A stretch of 25,540 nucleotides of DNA from JBFFSQ01 sp041572275 (GTDB lineage Bacteria > Pseudomonadota > Gammaproteobacteria > SZUA-229): the NCBI GenBank assembly GCA_041572275.1, contig JBFFSQ010000020.1, positions 1-25,540 on the forward strand, in the 5' to 3' direction. Numbering within the stretch: the stretch's first letter is position 1; each line of letters opens with the position of its first letter. The notes under the pieces are model-generated. The model ran no database searches, had not been told where the DNA came from, and saw nothing but the letters and a program-made list of their open reading frames with translations. Made by a program: the position numbers and the translations under genes. Below, one piece after another: positions 8,680 to 15,783 of this stretch.

Positions 8680-8688
8680 GGGGGGGGG
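8680..8688 (-). repeat. Homopolymer C9 tract in the leader of the zinc-ribbon gene
   Basis: Nine G on the plus strand (C9 on the coding strand) lie 23-31 bases before the ATG, just downstream of the predicted transcription start. Such tracts change length by slippage and can vary expression. Confidence 0.6.
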
Positions 8689-8702
8689 TTAGAATTATCC
8701 TG

Positions 8703-8731
8703 AGTATAGTCCCTGGCGATTGATTCGCCAA
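8703..8731 (-). promoter_or_regulatory. Promoter of the zinc-ribbon gene with inverted repeat in the spacer
   Basis: On the minus strand a -35 TTGGCG (8731-8726), a 17-bp spacer and a -10 TATACT (8708-8703) form a good sigma70 promoter. The repeat GGCGA-N5-TCGCC (8715-8729) overlaps the -35 and the spacer, where a repressor would compete with RNA polymerase. No regulator gene is adjacent. Confidence 0.5.
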
Positions 8732-8821
8732 TACTGTTGAATCATTCATACCATTGCTCGCCATTAACGAACAAAGCATTTAGGGCCAAAGGTTAGTTGT
8801 TTCAATTATTAAATTTTATAC

Positions 8822-8857
8822 AACTGGGGTCAGATAAAGTTTTTTATAATATTATAA
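8822..8857. repeat. REP-like head (copy 2, degenerate) with AT palindrome
   Basis: AACTGGGGTCAGA (8823-8835) repeats the head of the elements at 4678 and 13629, but the matching right arm is not recognisable. The 14-bp perfect palindrome TTATAATATTATAA follows at 8844-8857. No gene is visible between 8732 and 8908. Confidence 0.35.
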
Positions 8858-8908
8858 TTTAATATTTTTCTGGCGACTAAAACAAAAGCAAAGCATTGTT
8901 TAATAAGC

Positions 8909-9298
8909 CTACATCACCTCGCCCAGATATGAGCCCAAATCCATATCGGCACCGAGTATATGCCCGGTCAACCAACGCTCCAGAAATTCGATATCTTCAG
9001 TTGATACCGATTTACCCTTCTGTTGAAGTGCCTTAGCGCTTTCGATTAACTGCTGGTGCTCTGCCTTGTGTTCCGCAGCTCCTTCATAATCATACTTCAG
9101 CATCAACCGCTCTTCATGCCTGAAGTGCCAGACAGTACAACTTATCAACTCGTCCAACACCGCTTCGATATAGTTGGTTGCATCCCCTTCCTCTACTGAA
9201 TGACTGAGAATATTAAATAGAGTCACAAGTTTGCGGTGATCATCATCAATTTCATCAACCTCAACACTTAAAGAGTTATCCCATATTAAATCTTTCAC
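8909..9298 (-). CDS. Bacteriohemerythrin
   Basis: The 129-aa single-domain hemerythrin is a four-helix bundle that binds O2 at a diiron centre. All ligands are visible: H21, H58 and E62 (HFRHE), H77 and H81 (HKAEH), H113 and D118 (HILGAD). Roles known for relatives are oxygen delivery, sensing or iron storage. The start is a GTG: AGGAG lies eight bases before it, while the nearer ATG leads to a stop after three codons (ATG AGC TTG TGA) that overlaps the GTG. A Fur-box-like palindrome lies about 32 bp upstream, suggesting iron control. The gene is divergent from the caspase-like pair. Confidence 0.93.
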   Translation of the reverse strand: MKDLIWDNSLSVEVDEIDDDHRKLVTLFNILSHSVEEGDATNYIEAVLDELISCTVWHFRHEERLMLKYDYEGAAEHKAEHQQLIESAKALQQKGKSVSTEDIEFLERWLTGHILGADMDLGSYLGEVM

Positions 9299-9329
9299 AA
9301 GCTCATCTCCTGAATTATAGGGGCTATAA

Positions 9330-9348
9330 ATAAATGATAATCATTTCA
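9330..9348. promoter_or_regulatory. Fur-box-like palindrome 1
   Basis: The core ATGATAATCAT (9334-9344) is identical to the centre of the Fur consensus GATAATGATAATCATTATC; about 13 of 19 positions match overall, and AAATGATAATCATTT is palindromic except at its centre. It lies 32-50 bp upstream of the bacteriohemerythrin GTG. Confidence 0.5.
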
Positions 9349-9380
9349 ATAACTATTTGTCATCTAGTCCATATATATTT

Positions 9381-9399
9381 GATAAGAATCAGTATTATC
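9381..9399. promoter_or_regulatory. Fur-box-like palindrome 2
   Basis: GATAAGAATCAGTATTATC matches the 19-bp Fur consensus at 14 positions, with symmetric GATAA/TTATC ends. It ends 10 bp before the TTGACA of the promoter that points toward the gene at 9493. Confidence 0.4.
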
Positions 9400-9409
9400 A
9401 GTAGAAATA

Positions 9410-9439
9410 TTGACAAAACATTTTCATTACTTGTTATTA
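9410..9439 (+). promoter_or_regulatory. Probable promoter of the caspase-like gene pair
   Basis: A perfect -35 TTGACA (9410-9415) is followed after 17-18 bp by GTTATT/TTATTA (9433-9439). The distance to the ATG at 9493 gives a leader of about 45 nt. Confidence 0.45.
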
Positions 9440-9492
9440 GCGCATTGCCATGTTAGTAATTAAAGATCTACTCCTGGTCGCTGGCAAAGAGA

Positions 9493-9960
9493 ATGGACTA
9501 CTCTCACCACTACAGCACTAAGACTTTCTCAAGTGCGCCTATGCGCAGTCAAACCAGACACAATACATTATCATTGCGTCATTTTATTATTGTGCTGATT
9601 CTACTGCATTTGGCCTGTAGCAATCACTGCCTCGCAGGCGGTGCTGTAGTACGGACAGAAATGCTCCTTCAATTGCTAGTAAAACGCGCCATGCCCGAAG
9701 GCATACAGGGCAAGGTTATATTTGTAATGAGCGAACCGCTAGCGAGCGGAAGCATCATCAACAGCTGGGGTGTTACTTATAAAGTACCGGATAGCTTCAG
9801 GCAAGCCTGGTTCTTTTTCATCGATGATATGCCGGATGCAAACTGGGAACACCCCTGCCGCTACATATTCATTGATACCGATACAAGCAATGTACATATT
9901 CTAACCGCTAAAACCCCACCAGACAGATTGATCAACATGATCAAGCTACACCCACTGTAA
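9493..9960 (+). CDS. Exported stand-alone copy of the N-terminal domain of the downstream caspase-like protein
   Basis: The 155-aa protein has a hydrophobic export segment (about 30-48, ending NHCLAGG), so it is probably periplasmic or membrane-tethered. Residues about 55-155 are homologous to residues 40-135 of the next gene: WFFFIDDMPDANWEHP (106-121) against WFFFVDEAPGANWEHP, then a shared TPP and a Met/Pro-rich end. It lacks any peptidase domain. In-frame starts at residues 1 and 17 are both possible. It sits 43 bp upstream of the caspase-like gene, probably co-transcribed. I do not recognise a named family for this domain. A chaperone, inhibitor or decoy role for the partner is only a hypothesis. 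Confidence 0.75.
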   Translation: MDYSHHYSTKTFSSAPMRSQTRHNTLSLRHFIIVLILLHLACSNHCLAGGAVVRTEMLLQLLVKRAMPEGIQGKVIFVMSEPLASGSIINSWGVTYKVPDSFRQAWFFFIDDMPDANWEHPCRYIFIDTDTSNVHILTAKTPPDRLINMIKLHPL

Positions 9961-10003
9961 TTTGTATTAATTATTTTTCGTGTAACATGAAAGGAGAGCA
10001 GGC

Positions 10004-11239
10004 ATGAAAACATATAGACACTACAATATAAGAATTATAGCAGTTTCCGTCATTTCTTTGCTGCTAGTTACTAGTTGTACACCAGAAGTAAAAAAACCAG
10101 TAAACAGCCTTAATGAAGCAAAAGACCTCGTTATCGAACGTATTTACAAAAAGGACCTGGGCAGACGCGCCATGTTTGCCAGTCCACAACTCAAGCAAGC
10201 CGGTGTCATGATTGGCACATGGCCAACACCTGAAAAAATTAAAGTCAGCCGCGAATCATGGTTCTTTTTTGTCGATGAAGCACCCGGTGCGAACTGGGAA
10301 CATCCTGCAAGATTTGTATTAGTTGATAAACGCTCAGGGAAGATTCAATCCATTCCAGTGTCAACACCTCCTCGTGAACTGTCTAAAATGAAAGCCATGA
10401 ACCCAGTCGCCGCAGCAGAATTAAAAGTTATACGAAGAAATATCAGCTCTATCCGTGATGTCATTATTGACAGACCAATCGACATCCTAAAAAGAAAGAA
10501 ATACGCCGTACTTATTAATGGCGGTTGGGATGCAGGCTCCAACTATGCTCGTTACTGGAATGATCTGTCTTTTATATATAAAGCCCTGAAAGAAAAATAT
10601 AACTATACCGATAGCGAGATTATCGTACTCTATGCCAACGGTACACATAATCCAAACGAAGACCTGGATGGTGACGGTACAAATGATATCGACTATGAAG
10701 CAAGCAAGACCAAGCTGACATCTGTCATGCAATATGTGGCAAGGTTTCTCAGTGAAGACGGTAAGTTCTTTTTCTATTCAACCAACCATGGTGGCTACGA
10801 AAGCGGTCACGATGCCTATCTATATCTTTGGGGCGAGACTATTCGTGATGATGAATTTGGCGCGCTCACTAAAAAGATAAAGAGTCGGCATGCCATTTAT
10901 ACCATGGAACAATGTTACAGTGGCGGCATGATGGATGACATCCTTACTGCACAGACTTACCCCTGCACACAACCTAGAGTATGTGTAATGACTGCTGCAA
11001 AACATGATGAAGTTTCCTACAGCGCAGACACTGAAGGCAGCTACGATGAATACGTATACCATTGGACTTCTGCAGTATATGGTCAAACACCTGATGGCAC
11101 CATTGTCAATGCAGACAGCGATGGTGATGGCAAAGTCTCGATGAAAGAGGCCCATGAATATGCCAAGAGCAATGACAGTCGCTCAGAGCACCCACTTATA
11201 GGCTCCTGTATAACAAATGCCTGCGACACGACTCTTTAA
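10004..11239 (+). CDS. Caspase/legumain-like (clan CD) cysteine peptidase lipoprotein
   Basis: The 411-aa protein has a lipoprotein signal with lipobox LVTSC (C25). A Trp-rich N-terminal domain (about 36-135, WFFFVDEAPGANWEHP) is shared with the upstream gene. A clan CD peptidase fold follows (about 164-345): strand KYAVLINGG, then YSTNHGG with candidate catalytic H262, and YTMEQCYSGGMM with candidate nucleophile C304. The spacing fits peptidase C13 (legumain) or C14-like families. Two Asp-rich calcium-binding-like loops occur, DLDGDGTNDID (about 220-230) and DSDGDGKVS (371-379), the second followed by an EF-hand-like helix. AAGGAG precedes the ATG. A strong terminator follows. The substrate is unknown; activity is inferred from the dyad. 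Confidence 0.85.
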   Translation: MKTYRHYNIRIIAVSVISLLLVTSCTPEVKKPVNSLNEAKDLVIERIYKKDLGRRAMFASPQLKQAGVMIGTWPTPEKIKVSRESWFFFVDEAPGANWEHPARFVLVDKRSGKIQSIPVSTPPRELSKMKAMNPVAAAELKVIRRNISSIRDVIIDRPIDILKRKKYAVLINGGWDAGSNYARYWNDLSFIYKALKEKYNYTDSEIIVLYANGTHNPNEDLDGDGTNDIDYEASKTKLTSVMQYVARFLSEDGKFFFYSTNHGGYESGHDAYLYLWGETIRDDEFGALTKKIKSRHAIYTMEQCYSGGMMDDILTAQTYPCTQPRVCVMTAAKHDEVSYSADTEGSYDEYVYHWTSAVYGQTPDGTIVNADSDGDGKVSMKEAHEYAKSNDSRSEHPLIGSCITNACDTTL

Positions 11240-11273
11240 TGCTTCTAGACATATTTGAGGAAGGGACATTAAC

Positions 11274-11297
11274 ATGAAATTAAAGGGGCCAGTATAA
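11274..11297 (+). CDS. Seven-codon ORF with strong ribosome site (leader or gene remnant)
   Basis: GAGGAAGGGA (about 11257-11266) precedes ATG at 11274, which opens a seven-residue frame (MKLKGPV) stopping at 11295-11297, inside the loop of the terminator. The good ribosome site suggests either a leader-peptide-like device or the remaining start of a deleted gene. Expression is unproven. Confidence 0.25.
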   Translation: MKLKGPV

Positions 11298-11314
11298 ACT
11301 GCCCCCTTTTTTTT
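11282..11314 (+). terminator. Rho-independent terminator after the caspase-like gene
   Basis: AAAGGGGCCAGT, loop ATAA, ACTGCCCCCTTT with one mismatch, running into eight T (11307-11314). A strong G/C stem with U-tract ends the plus-strand pair at 9493-11239. Confidence 0.85.
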
Positions 11315-11332
11315 ATTCTCATCAAACTAAAC

Positions 11333-11363
11333 AAAAAACCTGCATTAATCTGCAGTTTTTTTT
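11333..11363 (-). terminator. Bidirectional terminator, mainly for the DUF4399-like gene
   Basis: CTGCA (11340-11344) and TGCAG (11351-11355) are flanked by A6 and T8, so either strand gives a hairpin plus U-tract. It lies 57 bp beyond the stop of the minus-strand gene. Confidence 0.65.
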
Positions 11364-11419
11364 AAAAAGTCAAACGCGTTCGAACAAGATAAAAAACACT
11401 ATCTTTGAACATACAATTT

Positions 11420-11842
11420 TTATTTTACTTTTATATCTATAACACTCGTAACCGGAGGCTCACCTGGCGTATGTGCCCCATTTGCAATCATTGCACGTAT
11501 AGTATGCCAGCCAGGACTTAAATTCAGTGTGCGACAATTACTGCCATCACCCAGGTGAATCACATTTTGTGGAACATTAAATGGTAATGGTTTATTCAAA
11601 TCAGACGGCAATTGATAATCCACCAGAATATGCATATGCCCACGACCAGCATTTACACCATTTCTAACTGGTTCAATAATTACCCCGGTTGCTGTCATAC
11701 ATATTTCAACCGGACTAGTGACAATCTGCCCTTGTTTAAGATTGGAAAATTTTATTGAAGCTATATTGCCTGTATTGCTCTGAGCAATAGAAACAAAACA
11801 TAGAGAAAATACACTTAACATATAGAATAATATCTTTTTCAT
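11420..11842 (-). CDS. Exported DUF4399-like protein
   Basis: The 140-aa protein has a clear Sec signal peptide (1-22, cleavage near AQS). The mature part resembles DUF4399: an opening IKFSNLKQGQIVTSPVEI strand pair, GRGHMHILVDY with the paired His residues, HLGDGSNCRTLNLSPGWHTIRAMIANGAH and a closing beta strand. The His-containing loops suggest a small periplasmic beta-sandwich that may bind a ligand or metal, but no function is established to my knowledge. AAAGGAAA precedes the ATG. It is convergent with the caspase-like pair, with terminators between. Confidence 0.75.
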   Translation of the reverse strand: MKKILFYMLSVFSLCFVSIAQSNTGNIASIKFSNLKQGQIVTSPVEICMTATGVIIEPVRNGVNAGRGHMHILVDYQLPSDLNKPLPFNVPQNVIHLGDGSNCRTLNLSPGWHTIRAMIANGAHTPGEPPVTSVIDIKVK

Positions 11843-12248
11843 ATTTATTTCCTTTTATTCCTGGGGGTAAGAAAATCGTCATATTACAACATCAGCTCAT
11901 TTCTTATAATAATTTAAAAGGTAAAACCATCAGCCAAAAATGTCTGAATAACACGTCTGTATACCCATACTATAGATCATAGTAGAGTTTATTAAAATTA
12001 TTATATTAATGTCATTCTATATCTCTTGTCAGATGTCCCTTTTATTTCATACAAGCAACGATTCATTGCATTTAAAAACTTCGTACATTACTCGCAGGAA
12101 ATTTTCCTGTTTTACGAACGATAGAAGTCAGTTCCGAGACGCCTGTATTTTAATAATCTACATTGTAATTTTACTAAGGCGATATCTCTCCCCATAGTAA
12201 TAGTAGTTTTGCACATTGAGCGTTAATTAATAGCCAAAGGAAGACTTC
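11843..12248. other. Intergenic region with nested inverted repeats
   Basis: No convincing gene lies in these 406 bp; a 62-codon ORF at 12009-12197 has no ribosome site. The region is AT-rich and holds a near-perfect palindrome CAGGAAATTTTCCTG (12095-12109, mismatch only at the centre) enclosed by TTCGTA (12080-12085) and TACGAA (12113-12118). It must contain the promoters of the divergent genes at 11842 and 12249, but I could not choose good hexamers. Confidence 0.4.
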
Positions 12249-13607
12249 ATGAATATTACGCGATTATTCTCATTTCTATCAACAACTTGTATTTTAATTA
12301 CATTGCTCGGCTCCTCTACAGCCGTCTTTGCCAAACGCCCACAACCACCAGCACCTGAACCGGAACCTGAACCCATTCCAGTGGGAACAACCGAACTGAT
12401 CAGCATGGCCAGTGATGGCACTCATGGTAACAATCAGAGCTATAATGAAGCGATCACCCCGGATGGACGTTATGTAGCTTTTGTCTCAGCTGCCAGTAAC
12501 CTGGTCCCCGATGACACCAATGGCAAGAATGATGTCTTTGTTCACGACCGTCACACAGGCATCACTGAACGTGTCAGTGTGGCCAGTGATGGAACCCAGG
12601 CCGATAACTGGAGCCACGATGCCTCGATCAGCGCCGATGGGCGTTATGTGGCATTTTATTCCTATGCCAATAACCTGGTTGAAGGTGAACAAACTTATTT
12701 TTCCCAGGTATATGTACATGACCGTTTGAATGGCATTACTGAACGCGTCAGTGTGGCCAGTGATGGAAGCCTTGCCAACGCCTCCAGTTCGTATACCGCA
12801 ATTAGCGCAGATGGCCGCTATGTGGCATTTTCTTCCTCTGCCAATAATTTAGTTCCAAACGATACAAATGGTTACTATGCTGATATTTTTGTGCGAGACC
12901 GTCTTAATGGCATCACCGAACGCATCAGTGTCGCTAGTGATGGTACCGAAGCCAATCACCGCAGCGGTCTCCCCTCCATTAGTGCAGACGGTCAAACCCT
13001 GGCCTTTATCTCAGATGCAAGCAATCTTGTTGCAGGTGATACGAATAATGTTCTTGATATTTTCGTACACAATCGCAACACCGGCATAACTGAGCGAGTT
13101 AGTGTTGCCAGTGACGGTGCCGAGGCTAACGACTGGAGTGGAGGCCCAAAAATCAGCGCTAATGGTCAGGTGATCACATTTAGTTCTGCCGCTTCCAATC
13201 TGGTCAACGGCGATACCAACAATTATATGGATGCCTTCATCCATGATCGTACAACCTCAACCACCGAACGAGTCAGCGTCAAAAGCGATGGCACCCAGGC
13301 AGACGATGATAGCTATAGTGGGAGTGTTAGTGCAGATGGTCGATATGTCGCATTTTTATCCTATGCTCACAATCTCGACATTGGGAATGTAGACTGGTGG
13401 TACTCAGATGTATTTGTTTATGATCGAGTCACTAAAATAACCGAACTGGTTAGCCTCTCTAGCGATGGTATACAAGCTAATCAGGATAGTGGTGCACCCA
13501 CAATCAGTGGTGATGGTCGCTTTGTGGCATTCGAATCCTATGCAGTTGATCTGGTGCCTGATAATAGTGGCATAAATGATGTATTTGTTAGGGATAGAAA
13601 CCCATAA
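12249..13607 (+). CDS. Exported seven-bladed beta-propeller (TolB/PD40-like repeats)
   Basis: The 452-aa protein has a signal peptide (1-28, cleaved near VFA), then a Pro/Glu linker (PAPEPEPEPIP) and seven repeats of about 57-59 residues. Each repeat reads roughly S..ISADGRYVAF.S.A.NLV..DTN...D.FVHDR..G.TERVSVASDG. The first strand (TTELISMASDG, about 47) precedes blade 1 and the last repeat stops after FVRDRNP, so the ring closes with a split blade as in TolB-type propellers. It is periplasmic or secreted. The repeats are highly regular, suggesting recent expansion or homogenisation. AAAGGAAG precedes the ATG. No catalytic motif is seen; a binding or scaffold role is likely, with unknown partner. 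Confidence 0.85.
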   Translation: MNITRLFSFLSTTCILITLLGSSTAVFAKRPQPPAPEPEPEPIPVGTTELISMASDGTHGNNQSYNEAITPDGRYVAFVSAASNLVPDDTNGKNDVFVHDRHTGITERVSVASDGTQADNWSHDASISADGRYVAFYSYANNLVEGEQTYFSQVYVHDRLNGITERVSVASDGSLANASSSYTAISADGRYVAFSSSANNLVPNDTNGYYADIFVRDRLNGITERISVASDGTEANHRSGLPSISADGQTLAFISDASNLVAGDTNNVLDIFVHNRNTGITERVSVASDGAEANDWSGGPKISANGQVITFSSAASNLVNGDTNNYMDAFIHDRTTSTTERVSVKSDGTQADDDSYSGSVSADGRYVAFLSYAHNLDIGNVDWWYSDVFVYDRVTKITELVSLSSDGIQANQDSGAPTISGDGRFVAFESYAVDLVPDNSGINDVFVRDRNP

Positions 13608-13628
13608 GCCAGTTAGAAATCGAATAAT

Positions 13629-13685
13629 AACTGGAGGTCAGAGCAAAATTGCAGATAATGTTTAAAGCAACAGCGCTCTGACCTC
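13629..13685. repeat. Palindromic element, REP-like copy 3, possible bidirectional terminator
   Basis: GAGGTCAGAGC (13634-13644) is perfectly complementary to 13675-13685 around a 30-base interior. The head AACTGGAGGTCAGAG matches the elements at 4678 and 8822. It lies between two convergent genes, so it may also stop transcription from both sides, although no U-tract is present. Confidence 0.55.
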
Positions 13686-13701
13686 ACGTTACAAAGAATA
13701 C

Positions 13702-14322
13702 CTAAAAACTAAAATTGTAGGTGACACCCAACAGGAAAATGCCTTCATTGAAATTTATGACTTTGATATTATTTACTTCCCTCTGAGCCCTCAAATACTT
13801 AACTACAGCATAGAAACCTATTTTACGAAAAGCCCTCATATGAATACCGGCTTCCAGATTATATAGATTACTACTCAACTTTGAGTCGATGGCACCCACG
13901 GAATTCGGTACTTTAAGCCAACCTATGCCACCTCCCAAGAAATAATTTGTCTTTTCGTATTCAAATAACTGGGCCATATAAAGGATATTCAAGGAAATCA
14001 AACTCGATATCTCATAAGAATGAGTTGGATCAGCACTATTTGTGTAATATTCGCTGCTGATAGAATACGCAACAGGCGACATAACTGGCTTAATATCGAG
14101 TGCAAGCTGACCGCCACCTAATTCACCGATTGGAGACCGGCTATCTCTAAATCCTCCTTCCCCCATTCGCAAAGTGAAATCGAATTTATCATCCTTAGGT
14201 GCGTCAGTGTCTTCAGAAGAAGACTGTGTAGTAGTGGTTATATCCTGTGCAAAAAGCTCTACAGATAAGAATAAAGTAAAGCCTATAAGTACGAGACTGC
14301 AAAAGCGTGACTGTCTAAACAT
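13702..14322 (-). CDS. Outer-membrane beta-barrel protein
   Basis: About 206 aa counted from the ATG at 14322; a GTG three codons further upstream (14331) is also possible, and neither has a strong ribosome site. It has a signal peptide (cleavage near LFAQD), a short polar Thr/Ser/Asp linker, then alternating strands: FDFTLRMGEGG, ISSEYYTN, NYFLGGGIGWLKV, LYNLEAGIHMRA, IGFYAVVKYLRAQ. It closes with GVTYNFSF, whose terminal Phe is the usual Bam-recognition signature. The small size suggests an eight-stranded OmpW/OmpA-like barrel. Specific family and ligand are unknown. It is convergent with the propeller gene across the palindromic element. Confidence 0.75.
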   Translation of the reverse strand: MFRQSRFCSLVLIGFTLFLSVELFAQDITTTTQSSSEDTDAPKDDKFDFTLRMGEGGFRDSRSPIGELGGGQLALDIKPVMSPVAYSISSEYYTNSADPTHSYEISSLISLNILYMAQLFEYEKTNYFLGGGIGWLKVPNSVGAIDSKLSSNLYNLEAGIHMRAFRKIGFYAVVKYLRAQREVNNIKVINFNEGIFLLGVTYNFSF

Positions 14323-14374
14323 AGCTTGCACTCATAATAAATATCGTGTTTCGTACATACAATAGATCGTTATC

Positions 14375-15472
14375 TTATTTTACTAAGCTGTCATATTGTT
14401 GTGGTTTTTCATACCAAGCCTTACTGCGATTAACGATTTTTACTACCGACAACATTACTGGAACCTCAACAAGCACACCAACCACCGTTGCAAGAGCTGC
14501 ACCCGACTTAAACCCAAACAAACTGATCGCAGTTGCTACCGCTAGCTCAAAAAAATTACTCGCACCAATCAGAGCCGAAGGCCCTGCAACACAATGTGCT
14601 ACTTTAAATTGTCGATTCAGAAAATAAGCCAGACCAGAATTAAAATAGACCTGGATGAGTATCGGCACCGCAAGCAAAGCAATAATTAATGGCTGCTCAA
14701 GGATCTGCTCACCCTGAAAACCAAACAACAATACAATAGTCAGCAGCAGTGCTGATAAAGAAACAGGATTAAGTCGTTTCAATACTTGTGCTAGCAGCTC
14801 ATCTGATTGAGGTCGTGAGAAAATATATCCTCGGTAAAGCTGAGCAACAATCACAGGTAAAACTATATAAATAACAACTGATAACAATAATGTATCCCAG
14901 GGAACCGTAATGGCTGAAATACCTAATAACAGCCCAACTATAGGTGCAAATGCAAATATCATAATCACATCATTTAACGCGACCTGGGTTAAGGTAAAGT
15001 GAGGTTCACCTCGTGTGAGATGACTCCAGACAAATACCATAGCAGTGCATGGTGCTGCAGCCAATATGATTAATCCAGCAATGTAACTGTCATGCTGATC
15101 TGCGGGCAACACGTCAGCAAATAAACCACGAATAAACAACCAGCCAAGTAATGCCATGGAAAATGGCTTTACCGCCCAGTTTATAAACAAAGTAACCCCA
15201 ATACCTTTCCAGTGCTCTTTAACATGGTGTAAAGCACTGAAATCAATCTTTAGTAACATTGGAATAATCATTAGCCAGATCAGTATTGCAACGGGTAAAT
15301 TAACTTTAGCTACTTCCATACTGCCAACCACCTGAAAAGTAGTCGGCATAAAATTACCAAGCCCGATACCTACCACAATACATAGAAAAACCCATAGCGT
15401 CAGATAACGTTCAAAAAAGCCCATCTCGGCACCTGCCGATTTTTTCGAAGTCACTTCACATTGAACACTCAT
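14375..15472 (-). CDS. ACR3-family arsenite efflux permease (intact copy)
   Basis: The 365-aa inner-membrane protein has about ten hydrophobic segments and extrudes arsenite (sometimes antimonite) using the proton gradient. The conserved Cys lies in AAAPCTAMVFVWS (C142), followed by HLTRGEPHFTLTQVALNDVIM, and the C-terminal half has the GASNFFELAVA block with its conserved Glu, both ACR3 hallmarks. No arsR, arsC or arsH is adjacent, which is unusual for an ars locus. The promoter region has an inverted repeat and the leader a predicted structure. A decayed paralogue lies in the same orientation at 2887-3812. Confidence 0.93.
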   Translation of the reverse strand: MSVQCEVTSKKSAGAEMGFFERYLTLWVFLCIVVGIGLGNFMPTTFQVVGSMEVAKVNLPVAILIWLMIIPMLLKIDFSALHHVKEHWKGIGVTLFINWAVKPFSMALLGWLFIRGLFADVLPADQHDSYIAGLIILAAAPCTAMVFVWSHLTRGEPHFTLTQVALNDVIMIFAFAPIVGLLLGISAITVPWDTLLLSVVIYIVLPVIVAQLYRGYIFSRPQSDELLAQVLKRLNPVSLSALLLTIVLLFGFQGEQILEQPLIIALLAVPILIQVYFNSGLAYFLNRQFKVAHCVAGPSALIGASNFFELAVATAISLFGFKSGAALATVVGVLVEVPVMLSVVKIVNRSKAWYEKPQQYDSLVK

Positions 15473-15602
15473 AAGATGATCTCGTTCGTAATTCTGGATT
15501 CAGCTATAACATAGCGAATCAATTTGTTAGCTATATTTAACAGAGTCGCCAGGGCTTCCACATAAGGGCATCTGGTCACCATTCCCTAGCACATTTGTTT
15601 TC
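15473..15602 (-). ncRNA. Possible structured 5' leader of the ACR3 mRNA
   Basis: The predicted transcript has about 120 nt before the ATG. On the minus strand CTAGGG (15589-15584) can pair with CCCTGG (15554-15549), with one G-U pair, enclosing a TGG-TGA-CCA hairpin; an AT-rich stem near 15500-15540 may follow. I could not match it to a known riboswitch class by eye. The call rests on pairing alone. Confidence 0.3.
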
Positions 15603-15629
15603 AGTATATCATGTGCTGATATCAGTCAA
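15603..15629 (-). promoter_or_regulatory. ACR3 promoter with operator-like inverted repeat
   Basis: On the minus strand -35 TTGACT (15629-15624) and -10 TATACT (15608-15603) are separated by a short 15-bp spacer. The perfect repeat ATATCA-N5-TGATAT (15606-15622) fills the spacer and touches the -10. An AT-rich repeat in this place fits ArsR-type repression, but no arsR is nearby. Further upstream is a 12-bp palindrome ATGAACGTTCAT (15725-15736). Confidence 0.45.
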
Positions 15630-15783
15630 CTCGATATTAATAAGGATATAGGAAAGTGTATCAGCCTCCTTTAAGTGACACACTTACAATTTTTTTGCAT
15701 ATTCAATTTACCAAGTGAAAATCAATGAACGTTCATCGAAGGAAACTCCCGTTCCCCTATAAAAAACTGAAGCCAAATCCTGT

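Noticed and set aside
10345..11155. Minus-strand ORFs opposite the caspase-like gene
   Set aside because: Antisense shadows; the plus-strand protein is clearly the conserved product.
12009..12197. 62-codon plus-strand ORF
   Set aside because: No ribosome site, unlikely composition, and it overlaps the palindromic structure in an AT-rich intergenic region.
15540..15602. Assignment of the ACR3 leader to a cobalamin or guanidine riboswitch
   Set aside because: Only short fragments such as GGGAA and GGTG resemble those classes; the conserved boxes and overall length do not match.
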